64,000 nucleotides of DNA from Larkinella sp. C7 (GTDB lineage: Bacteria; Bacteroidota; Bacteroidia; Cytophagales; Spirosomataceae): NCBI RefSeq assembly GCF_006149005.1, contig NZ_VBSL01000006.1, forward strand, positions 310,001-374,000, read 5' to 3'. Of this stretch, positions 52,847 to 60,548 are shown piece after piece; positions within the stretch are counted from its first letter, which is position 1, and every line of letters starts with the position of its first letter. Made by a program: the position numbers and the translations under genes. The notes under the pieces were generated by a model. It saw nothing but the letters and a program-made list of their open reading frames with translations, made no database searches and was not told the origin of the DNA.

Positions 52847-53557
52847 ATGAACGGAAATTTTTCAGTTGAAGGCTTTAAGGCATTCTGTGGAACCTGCGGA
52901 AGGACAACAAATCATTTTGTAGAAAAAGAAGTCAAAGATTTCCGAGATCATACCGAGGTGGACATTCAGCAGATGATCCAATGGCAAATTATAAGATGCC
53001 GAGGTTGTGAAAGTTTGTCATTCCGACAGATTTATTCAGATAGCGAAAGTAGGGACTATGAGACTGGAGAGTGGGAAGAAACGATTAGACTTTATCCAAT
53101 ACGTGGAGAAGATATACTTCCAATCAAAAACTATTACAATATACCCTTCAATATAAGGGAGATGTACAGGGAGACGATCGATGCCTTCAATGGGAAAATG
53201 TACATGCTGTGCTCAGCGGGATTACGAGCACTGATTGAAGGAATATGTAGTGATCAAGGTGTAAAGTTTGGCCATATTGTAGTAGGCACTAAGGCTGGAA
53301 AAGAGATAGTAGAACCCAAAGACACTCTAGAAGGTAAAATTGAAGGATTAGCTCAGAAAAGGATTTTAACCCGCAATCATGCTGAGGTATTACATGGATT
53401 TCGGTTTCTGGGAAATGAGTCATTACATAATTTGTTGAGGCCTTCGTCTGATACTTTGAAAACGGCAATCAATATCATTGAACATACCCTTTATCATTTA
53501 TATGAAATGAGTGGTGACGCCGAAAAGTTAGACAGCAAACGGAAACCTTTATTCTAA
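52847..53557 (+). CDS. DUF4145-type HEPN protein with zinc-finger N-terminus
   Basis: A 236-residue protein. The N-terminus has paired cysteines (FCGTCGRTTNHF and IRCRGCESLSFRQ) as in DUF4145 proteins. The helical C-terminal domain shows MLCSAGLRALIEGI and GFRFLGNESLHNL, the family's modified RxxxH-type region. DUF4145 is related to HEPN domains and occurs near restriction and toxin genes. I start at the ATG 52847 rather than the in-frame TTG at 52823. Confidence 0.75.
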   Translation: MNGNFSVEGFKAFCGTCGRTTNHFVEKEVKDFRDHTEVDIQQMIQWQIIRCRGCESLSFRQIYSDSESRDYETGEWEETIRLYPIRGEDILPIKNYYNIPFNIREMYRETIDAFNGKMYMLCSAGLRALIEGICSDQGVKFGHIVVGTKAGKEIVEPKDTLEGKIEGLAQKRILTRNHAEVLHGFRFLGNESLHNLLRPSSDTLKTAINIIEHTLYHLYEMSGDAEKLDSKRKPLF

Positions 53558-53670
53558 GACTGCTTAAGAAACAGCCCGCTTTAAAGATGTATGGCTATAA
53601 CTTTTAAGTATAGCTTTTCTGATTCATCAATCACTGAAGTCCATATTTCCTTAATCAAGCCTTGGCCTAA

Positions 53671-54486
53671 ATGGAAGAATCAATGACCAAAGAAATTTTC
53701 GCTCAATTTGGGTGCGCGGTTTACTTATGTCAGTGTATAGAAAAAGGAATTATGCACCTGTTAATCGTAAGCACTCCCAACATAACTAGAGATCGGTACG
53801 ATGAATTACTCTACGAAAAATCCCAGCTCACCTTTGGGCAGTTGAAAAGGGAAATAAAACAGATGAATCTCTTCTTGAGTGATGGACTAATACAGATAGA
53901 CCGATTTCACGAAATCAGGGATAGGCTGGCACATTCCTATTGGTGGGACAGAGCTGTAGAGTTTTCGAAACCTGAACTTCAGCCTCTCGTATTGAAAGAG
54001 CTGATTGAAATTATTGAGTTTCTAGAAATACTGAATGAATCTGCTGAGTTAAAGGCAAGAAACATACTTAGTAAAAATGGCGCGAACCTGGAAGAACTAG
54101 TAACAGAAATGCTAAAATTTGAAAGCACTCCTCCTATGCGAAAATTTCGAAAGCTAGGCAAAACTGAAACGCTTCTTATGATTTCAAAGTATCGTAACGC
54201 CAATGGAGGTGAGATACCTATTTTTGAGTTGGAAGACCATACATTATGGACAGTCTGCGAGAATGGCCTATCCCAGTTTCAGAAAGATATTAATAGAAAT
54301 GAACTGTTTGAAATCGACAAATGTAGAGACATCTTTCCAATTCGGCAATTCAATCCTAGATCAGCTATAAGTGCGAATTGGCATTACGACCTAGATTTAA
54401 AGAGAAACGGGCTTAAAATGAAAATACGGCCTGTTGTGGGAGATGATAATCGATTTATAACCTTTAGATGGAGGGTAGAAAAATGA
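53671..54486 (+). CDS. HEPN-like protein with Rx4H motif
   Basis: A 271-residue protein. Residues ~5-110 are helical and contain FHEIRDRLAHSYWWDR, where R83 and H88 fit the Rx4H motif of HEPN RNases. The C-terminal half is mixed alpha/beta and unrecognised. Many HEPN proteins are metal-independent RNases in toxin or abortive-infection systems. It follows the DUF4145 gene by 113 bp in the same direction, so two HEPN-type genes are adjacent. No antitoxin nucleotidyltransferase lies beside them. Confidence 0.55.
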   Translation: MEESMTKEIFAQFGCAVYLCQCIEKGIMHLLIVSTPNITRDRYDELLYEKSQLTFGQLKREIKQMNLFLSDGLIQIDRFHEIRDRLAHSYWWDRAVEFSKPELQPLVLKELIEIIEFLEILNESAELKARNILSKNGANLEELVTEMLKFESTPPMRKFRKLGKTETLLMISKYRNANGGEIPIFELEDHTLWTVCENGLSQFQKDINRNELFEIDKCRDIFPIRQFNPRSAISANWHYDLDLKRNGLKMKIRPVVGDDNRFITFRWRVEK

Positions 54487-54586
54487 TTCATATCAAATAC
54501 TTTTCTCAGGGATAGGGCCCTCATGCAGGATTATTTTATATCATATTCGCTACCAAGAGAGAATCTCTTACTATAGTTAATATAAT

Positions 54587-55459
54587 ATGAGTATATATAA
54601 AAAAGAAAATCCAAATAAAGAATTAATGAGGTCTTATTGTCTTTTTATTGATTTGCTTGGATTCTCAGCTGATATGCTCCAAGCTGAATTAGATAAAACT
54701 TATCAGCAGCACTTCCTTTCGGTTTATAACGCTTTTTATGAAGCCACTAATAATATACGATATAATACTGAATTTTATAATAATATAAGTTCGGAGCTTT
54801 ATAGGGCCTGGGAGTGTAAACTTTTCTCTGATAATATTTTGCTTGGCTCACCACTTAACCAATCAATCCATGAAGAATCTTTGTTTGGTAGAATAATCGA
54901 AGAGATTGCAAACTGCCAATTAAAACTAACACTTAATGGCTATTTTGTTAGAGGGGGATGGAGTATAGGAAATCTATATATCGATGAAGTTATGGCATAT
55001 GGTGCTTCGTTGGTCGAAGCCGTCGGTCTAGAAAAGAAGGCAAAATTTCCACGGATAATTCTTTCTAATGAGATGTTAAATATAGTAAATAGACATTTTG
55101 ACTTTTATAAAATGCCTCACGAAGCACCACAAAATTCGGATCTGTTGATTTCAAATGATGGAGAAGTTTTTGTAAACTATCTGAATAGAATAATATATAT
55201 AGAGGAGGGCTTGTTTTATGAAAAACAAGATATTATAACGCACAAAAATTTAATTTTACAAAATCTTTTAAAATTTGAAAAAGCAAACCTTCCTTTTGAA
55301 GAACGAGAAAAAATACTAGCTAAATATAAATGGGTTGCTGATTATCACAATTATTTTTTTAAGTGTATAAATAAACAGTATGATGATCCACTCGATAGCG
55401 ATTGTTTTATTGATTTTAATTTTGGCTATAAATTTAGTAGACTAAAAAATCCAATTTAA
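54587..55459 (+). CDS. class III nucleotide cyclase-like protein
   Basis: A 290-residue, very A+T-rich gene. Its order of motifs follows class III cyclases: YCLFIDLLGFSADM with D22 (first metal Asp), CKLFSDNILLG with D82 (second metal Asp), YFVRGGWSIGN, and then MAYGASLVEAVGLEKKAKFP followed by RIILS, which mirrors the late alpha/beta part of the cyclase domain. Both metal Asps are kept, so activity is possible; base specificity cannot be read. An Mrr-type nuclease gene follows 54 bp later. In Pycsar defence a cyclase of this class is paired with an effector. Confidence 0.5.
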   Translation: MSIYKKENPNKELMRSYCLFIDLLGFSADMLQAELDKTYQQHFLSVYNAFYEATNNIRYNTEFYNNISSELYRAWECKLFSDNILLGSPLNQSIHEESLFGRIIEEIANCQLKLTLNGYFVRGGWSIGNLYIDEVMAYGASLVEAVGLEKKAKFPRIILSNEMLNIVNRHFDFYKMPHEAPQNSDLLISNDGEVFVNYLNRIIYIEEGLFYEKQDIITHKNLILQNLLKFEKANLPFEEREKILAKYKWVADYHNYFFKCINKQYDDPLDSDCFIDFNFGYKFSRLKNPI

Positions 55460-55513
55460 CATTCTCTTTTTATTATAAGTCGGACAAAGCTTTCAAAGCT
55501 ATAATTAAAAATA

Positions 55514-56524
55514 ATGACCTGGAAAGACTATCAAAATAATACCGCTGACTTCTTTAAAAAACTGGGAATGCACTCAGAAACTGATATTAGAGTGACTGGT
55601 GTTAGAGGAGTTCATGATATTGATGTTTTAGTAAAATTTATTTTATTTGGAATTGAAATTATATGGATAGTGGAATGTAAACTTTGGAAAAAATCGATAC
55701 CTAAAGAGAAAGTATTGACTCTGCAGCAAATAACTCAAGATGTTGGAGCTGATCGAGCTTTTCTTTTATCAGAATCAGGTTTTCAAGCAGGAGCAATTCG
55801 AGTAGCTAGTAATTCCAACATTACTTTGACAAGCTTAGACGACTTAAAACAGAACTCGCAAGATGATCTATCCCTAATGTATTTAAAATTCATTTCGGAG
55901 CAATTATGGCTTCGAAATGAAAAGCTTCTAAACTATTACGAAGTATTGAGAAGTAAGAGACAAAAAGACATACATTTCTCAATATTCATAGACATTTTAG
56001 CTAATTTATTTGCTATTAGGACAGAGATTTTTAGTGCCATTTCTAATAATTTTCCAGTTAATTTATATAACAAAATTTTATATAATTATAGAGATTTTTT
56101 AGATGAATGTGAAATAATATTTTTTAATATAAATGCTTTTATTGAAACTAATAAACATTATTATAATGAATGGTTAGAGCAGTTGACTGTTGAATCTAAT
56201 CGCATTATAGTCGCGATTAATAATTTATTAGATTTGGGAAGATACGCCCTATTTAAAGAGAAAGATTTTCGATTAAAAGAAGAATCGTATTTAAGTATTT
56301 TAAAGTTAATGCGTCAAATAGATACACTTTATTGTGATTTTTTTGAAGGAAGTGCTGATAGTTGTAGTGAAATTATAACTCATATAATGAAGATTCTCGT
56401 AATAGATATTTATAAGTTCATTACTGAGCCAAGTACATCCTACGAAAACTGGGACAATAAGGTTCTATTAATAAAGAATGGTTTTAATCAGCTTGAAAGA
56501 ACAATACATCGCCTATCCAACTAA
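55514..56524 (+). CDS. Mrr-type restriction endonuclease-like protein
   Basis: A 336-residue protein. Residues ~1-115 form the Mrr catalytic fold: TWKDYQNNTADFFKKLGM, D37 in HDIDVLV, E54-C-K56 in IVECKLWKK, then DVGADRAFLLSESGF, which is diagnostic. The C-terminal 220 residues are helical and A+T-rich with no recognised domain; they could be sensor or oligomerisation sequence. It follows the cyclase-like gene by 54 bp in the same direction. It overlaps the stop of the opposing SagB-like gene by 12 bp. Confidence 0.7.
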   Translation: MTWKDYQNNTADFFKKLGMHSETDIRVTGVRGVHDIDVLVKFILFGIEIIWIVECKLWKKSIPKEKVLTLQQITQDVGADRAFLLSESGFQAGAIRVASNSNITLTSLDDLKQNSQDDLSLMYLKFISEQLWLRNEKLLNYYEVLRSKRQKDIHFSIFIDILANLFAIRTEIFSAISNNFPVNLYNKILYNYRDFLDECEIIFFNINAFIETNKHYYNEWLEQLTVESNRIIVAINNLLDLGRYALFKEKDFRLKEESYLSILKLMRQIDTLYCDFFEGSADSCSEIITHIMKILVIDIYKFITEPSTSYENWDNKVLLIKNGFNQLERTIHRLSN

Positions 56525-57181
56525 ACAGCCACCTACTCCAAAAATAGGCATTGGGGTATACTCTCCGAATAAATCAGATATAAAGGGCTCTCCCAAACTA
56601 CCTAGCGGGCAACAAGCTATTTTAAAGGCACAACACACTAATTGTAAGCTGTTCAGAAACGCACCAGCATCCCGCCAGATTAAACTTAGCGGATTTATAT
56701 ACTTCGACTCAGTCCTAAACTGGTCTGCAATAAACCAAATAATTGTGGCATCACCAATTGGGACAACTTCATTAATATGCTCAATGAACTGGAGACATTG
56801 AGTTGTATCCAACGTTAACTCATTAAGTGAGTGGTCAATTGGATTATATAGTGCCAATTTTCGGGTGTTTATTGCTTCGGGCTGAGATATAATTAAATCA
56901 ATAGGATGCCTACCACCAGCTGAAGGACAGGGGCGGTGCGACCAAATAAATCCGTTTTCTTGAAACTGTAACTCTGTTGCCTTTGCTGAATGCCAAAGTA
57001 TTGCCGATAATTGATCTTCTGATAAACGAACGAATTTCCTGTACGTTCTTCTGTTAACGAGCACATCCAGAAACGAATCTTCGGGTTTGAGCGATGGTTC
57101 TTTAAGATACTTTTTTTTGGCAATCGGATAAAGGATCGGAGAGTATGGCTCTTCAAACGCTTTAGGTATGGGATTGTTCAT
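56513..57181 (-). CDS. SagB/nitroreductase-like oxidoreductase
   Basis: A 222-residue protein of the FMN-dependent nitroreductase/ThcOx fold. It has VNRRTYRKFVRLSEDQLSA at the start, SAGGRHPIDLIIS, and the C-terminal RDAGAFLNSLQLVCCAF and PLGSLGEPF. This is the SagB-type layout of enzymes that oxidise azolines in peptide tailoring, but related members act on other heterocycles. It is the last gene of the five-gene minus-strand operon and overlaps the QueC-like gene by 20 bp. Confidence 0.75.
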   Translation of the reverse strand: MNNPIPKAFEEPYSPILYPIAKKKYLKEPSLKPEDSFLDVLVNRRTYRKFVRLSEDQLSAILWHSAKATELQFQENGFIWSHRPCPSAGGRHPIDLIISQPEAINTRKLALYNPIDHSLNELTLDTTQCLQFIEHINEVVPIGDATIIWFIADQFRTESKYINPLSLIWRDAGAFLNSLQLVCCAFKIACCPLGSLGEPFISDLFGEYTPMPIFGVGGCLVG

Positions 57182-57761
57182 ACAGTTCTTTGACTACATC
57201 CAAGTATTTATAGCATCCTCGGCAATGACCGCAGGGGAAATTGGCTGTGTGACAGGAATGGGCCCACAATAAAAGGCTTGCTGGGATTTTCGATTGTCTA
57301 ATCAACTCAACAGTAGTCAGGTCAATAGCAGGACAGCATAATTTGATGTTGCCTTCCTGGTATGACAGGAGGTTATTTAATCGATCATAAAAGCCGCTTG
57401 TACCGTCGGAGTGAAAACCATCCGTTTTAACCGACCCAACCATCAATTCAGTCATCCCATGAGCAATTCCTTTCATGCAGGCTAACGTAATTAGCAATTG
57501 ATTGCGATAAGGCCACCATTCTGGAGAAGGCGATAATGCTAGAGAGGCTGCATCTGATAGGTCTCCGGACCCTAATTTGCTGCAATCGGCCGAAATAATA
57601 TAATGAGGTATGTTAAGCGCTTTAGCTACTTGAGTACTTGCCCTTATTTCGGCTTGTGCTGGTTTTTGCCCGTAATCAATAGTAAATGCCATATCGGGTT
57701 GCTTCCAGTATATAAGAGCAATTGAGTCCATACCGCCCGATAACAATATGCCTTTACTCAT
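57162..57761 (-). CDS. QueC-like 7-deazaguanine-type ATPase
   Basis: A 199-residue PP-loop enzyme. The adenylation motif SGGMDS is at residues 8-13 and the zinc cysteines are C170, C177, C180 and C183 (SCHTANFPCGHCRGC). QueC makes preQ0 from 7-carboxy-7-deazaguanine. No queD, queE or queF lies nearby, and type IV CBASS is known to carry a QueC-like protein, so a dedicated defence or modification role is more likely than queuosine synthesis. It overlaps the upstream gene by 8 bp and the downstream gene by 20 bp. Confidence 0.82.
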   Translation of the reverse strand: MSKGILLSGGMDSIALIYWKQPDMAFTIDYGQKPAQAEIRASTQVAKALNIPHYIISADCSKLGSGDLSDAASLALSPSPEWWPYRNQLLITLACMKGIAHGMTELMVGSVKTDGFHSDGTSGFYDRLNNLLSYQEGNIKLCCPAIDLTTVELIRQSKIPASLLLWAHSCHTANFPCGHCRGCYKYLDVVKELYEQSHT

Positions 57762-58965
57762 TTTTGGCTAAAATCCAGTATGCTTTGTATATAGCAGTAG
57801 ACAAATCGCTTTCAATAACACATTGAGTACCCTCGAGCATCTTAATCGAATCATTTGTCTCATTCTGGACATAAGCAACTACAGGAGTCTTTCTGGATAC
57901 TGCATATCCCACTTCGAATAAGGTGCCAGAATCTAACCCGTCCAGCACAGCTAGAATAAGTCCTGACTTTTCAATTGCTTCTATGTCTTTGTGTACTACA
58001 TCCTGAGCCAGCCCATATCCAACATCGTGAAATGGAGAAAAAACACGTACGTTTAGGCCCAAGAGGATTGTTCGGATTTGGTCGATTAACCATCGTTCGG
58101 CAAACGTAAAAAATGGACCAGCCAGATAAACCGGTTTCGATGGCTTTTGTGTAATACTCAACGGTTTAAAAGCAGATGAATTTATTTCAACAGAAGGTAG
58201 TCCTCTAGTACTACAATAAGCAGCCGTTGCCAGGGAAGCTTTCATAGCGGCATCCTCCAGGCTCTTTCCGGAAAACCAATAATAAGAAAAGCTGGCTGCG
58301 AATACATCCCCTGATCCAATTGGCCATACATAATTGGTTTCAAAAACTGGGATTATTATATTATAACCATCCTTCGCAAACACATAAGCACCTTGAGGGC
58401 CCATCTTGATGATGATGGCATACGCGCCTTCATATGTAAAAAAGAAATTCTTAATGCCTTCAATATCGTCCGTCTTACAAATGGCTTTGGCTTCCGAAAA
58501 ATTAATAACAATGATTAACTCGTCCGCGGTAGAACCCGTTGAAGAAAATGGCTGAGGATTAGCTGGCGATTGCGGGTCATATACCACCTTCTTTCCCTTT
58601 ACTGTAGCATTACCTTCGATCATACCATATAGGAGGATTTGATCTCCCTCTAAGGTTATTTTATGATCCGTCTTGTCTAGTGTGTCAGGCCGAGGGTGAA
58701 TGCGAGGCGTACTTAAGGGATGATCATAATAAAACGAAGGGGTCAGTCGACTTCCGTTTATATCAAGTGAAAGGTTGTCAAATTGACGTTCGAGTGTTTC
58801 TAGGAATTGAGCTCTCGGCTTATCGGCGAAAGTATGGTAGTAAACTGCCTGTGTTTGATCCAAGGCCAGAACAGTCAAGCAAGCCCTTAAACCCGACCCA
58901 TAAGTTTCTTCCCAGAATGGCTCGAAGCAAAACTCCTGATACGTACCTCCTACAATGTTGATCAT
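57754..58965 (-). CDS. PfkB-type kinase fused to nucleoside 2-deoxyribosyltransferase
   Basis: A 403-residue two-domain protein. Residues ~1-265 are a ribokinase/PfkB domain: PIGSGDVFAASFSYYW at 215-230 holds the catalytic Asp220. The usual DTTGAGD is altered to PIGSGD, and the first GG motif is weak. Residues ~278-400 are a nucleoside 2-deoxyribosyltransferase: VYLAGPFFTFAERW, then ILAVLDGLDSGTLFEVGYA with the nucleophile E351. The pairing suggests base exchange on a (deoxy)nucleoside and phosphorylation of it. It overlaps its neighbours by 4 and 8 bp. Confidence 0.82.
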   Translation of the reverse strand: MINIVGGTYQEFCFEPFWEETYGSGLRACLTVLALDQTQAVYYHTFADKPRAQFLETLERQFDNLSLDINGSRLTPSFYYDHPLSTPRIHPRPDTLDKTDHKITLEGDQILLYGMIEGNATVKGKKVVYDPQSPANPQPFSSTGSTADELIIVINFSEAKAICKTDDIEGIKNFFFTYEGAYAIIIKMGPQGAYVFAKDGYNIIIPVFETNYVWPIGSGDVFAASFSYYWFSGKSLEDAAMKASLATAAYCSTRGLPSVEINSSAFKPLSITQKPSKPVYLAGPFFTFAERWLIDQIRTILLGLNVRVFSPFHDVGYGLAQDVVHKDIEAIEKSGLILAVLDGLDSGTLFEVGYAVSRKTPVVAYVQNETNDSIKMLEGTQCVIESDLSTAIYKAYWILAKNE

Positions 58966-59288
58966 ACTGCCGTAATTAATATTTCACATTGACCGCCATT
59001 AACACTTATAACGATTGCTTTATATGAAAACCCTTGGTTTATGCAATTGATCAAATCAAATTGCTTAGCAGTTAGTATTGCGCCGGCGATCAGACCAGAG
59101 GTAGTTATAGCCTGTAATGGCCCCTGTACTCCGACTAAGCGAATGCTAAGAACATCGTTCGTTTGTAACGACGCTATTACGGCTGGATTTGGACTTGCTA
59201 ACTGAGTTCGAATTTTGATGTCTTTACAATTGACGACTTCCTCCGTTGTTGGGAAGCTCCCGGCTCCCCCTCCTGAACCTCCTGACAT
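58962..59288 (-). CDS. small protein with Gly/Ser-rich N-terminus
   Basis: A 108-residue protein that starts MSGGSGGGAGSFPTTEE, a flexible tail. An all-beta looking domain follows (IKIRTQLASPNPAVI, LSIRLVGVQGPLQAI, then YKAIVISVNGGQCEILI). I do not recognise a family. Its place inside a tightly overlapped operon between the glycosylase and the kinase-transferase genes marks it as a working part. A glycine-rich N-terminus next to a QueC-like enzyme could be a conjugation handle, but this is speculation. Confidence 0.6.
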   Translation of the reverse strand: MSGGSGGGAGSFPTTEEVVNCKDIKIRTQLASPNPAVIASLQTNDVLSIRLVGVQGPLQAITTSGLIAGAILTAKQFDLINCINQGFSYKAIVISVNGGQCEILITAV

Positions 59289-59299
59289 ATTCTTTTACT

Positions 59300-60145
59300 T
59301 TAAGTTACGTTGCTTATTTTTTCTTCTGAATGAAATTCTTTTATCACTTTCAGGGCGATCCGACTAGTTCGTCGCATATTTATCCACATGAGCGAATCCA
59401 TATAAGAAGGTAGAACATCCAATGCGTGGCAGAAATCCAGATATCTACGCTCCAAGTCGAAGTATTCAATGTTTACGTCTGAGTTGGCATTGAATATTCC
59501 AGCAATAATTCCTGCCCGAAGAATATGAACGTCTATAATAGCTACCTTTTCACTCTTAAGCCAGTTTCTTGTTATCCATGAAGCTGTTTTCGGGCCAATA
59601 CCTTTGATATCCAACAGCCAGTTTCTAAGCTGAATATCGTCGTTTGTATATGCCATATCCAGATCTGCCCTATTCAGAAAATTGGCGATGTATTTGCTCT
59701 TTTGGTTATAGAATCTGTAGGTAACTTTCCTGTTATTTTTTGTATAATAGGGTTGGCTTAGCACTTCCTTAATTTTACCTTCCTGTACACCTGGCTCAAT
59801 CAATCTTTTGCTCTTTAATCGATCAAAGGCTTGTAAACCTAACTCCGCTGGTAACCCATATCCACCTAAAAGGCAAGCTACCACCTCTTCAATCACATCT
59901 TTTCCAAGACGGAATGTATCAGAATTTTCAGAAAAAGGAGTAACAGTATATTGCAACTTCCAATATGCAGGGGTATAAAATTGGTCAAAATGGCCCCACT
60001 GAACACCAGGAAGTAATTCTTTATTAGGGTACGGGAAATCTTTTACAATCTGGTCAACTTCTTTGAAGTAACTCAACTCATCAACGTAATCTCCAGAATC
60101 TATTAGTTTCTGTAGCTGTTGTTGAGAACTGGGCACATATGACAT
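59300..60145 (-). CDS. OGG-like HhH-GPD DNA glycosylase
   Basis: A 281-residue base-excision-type protein. The helix-hairpin-helix LLDIKGIGPKTASWITRNWL has Gly182, Gly184 and the lysine K186 in the position of the OGG1 Schiff-base Lys. The catalytic Asp is D205 in VAIIDVHILR. OGG-like genes occur as ancillary genes of type IV CBASS beside QueC-like ones, matching this setting. It is the first gene of the operon; the next start is 12 bp away. Confidence 0.8.
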   Translation of the reverse strand: MSYVPSSQQQLQKLIDSGDYVDELSYFKEVDQIVKDFPYPNKELLPGVQWGHFDQFYTPAYWKLQYTVTPFSENSDTFRLGKDVIEEVVACLLGGYGLPAELGLQAFDRLKSKRLIEPGVQEGKIKEVLSQPYYTKNNRKVTYRFYNQKSKYIANFLNRADLDMAYTNDDIQLRNWLLDIKGIGPKTASWITRNWLKSEKVAIIDVHILRAGIIAGIFNANSDVNIEYFDLERRYLDFCHALDVLPSYMDSLMWINMRRTSRIALKVIKEFHSEEKISNVT

Positions 60146-60548
60146 AGCCTGTATACGTTAAAATGCATCGTGCCGTAAAAATGTTAATTTGTTTCCTCTT
60201 TAGTAAATAAGTGTTTAGTCAAAGAGCAATAAAATCACTGCTTTTGTACGTAAAACTATCGGATGGTTTTAAAAGATATTTCTTCAAATCGTTTTCAATG
60301 AATCTAAATTTGGTAAACACATCATCTAAACCTATGATATAAGTATGTTTTGATTTATTGTGAATCAGTGGCCGTTTTATCTGGGTCAAAAATGTAAATT
60401 TTTATGGTAGTTGGCTGTCAGATTGGAGACATATATAGTCAAATTCGGGACTTTTTGCAGAAAAATGTATAAAATATCTTAGATTTTTGGAAAAGAAGAC
60501 ACGAAACCAAATAAATTAGCTAGTGCAAGTGACCATCCAGGCTCCTTG
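60146..60548. other. promoter region of the OGG-to-SagB operon
   Basis: A 403-bp A+T-rich spacer between the OGG-like gene start and the end of the broken AlbA_2 gene, all on the minus strand. I see no gene, no clear terminator and no good TAnnTTTG motif on the minus strand. Some part must hold the operon promoter. Confidence 0.4.

Noticed and set aside
57162-57761. QueC as part of queuosine synthesis
   Set aside because: No queD, queE, queF or tgt neighbour, and the gene overlaps genes of a different type.
44272-60548. A CD-NTase that would make the cargo a CBASS locus
   Set aside because: I looked for the G-S and D-x-D nucleotidyltransferase pattern in every cargo protein and found none.
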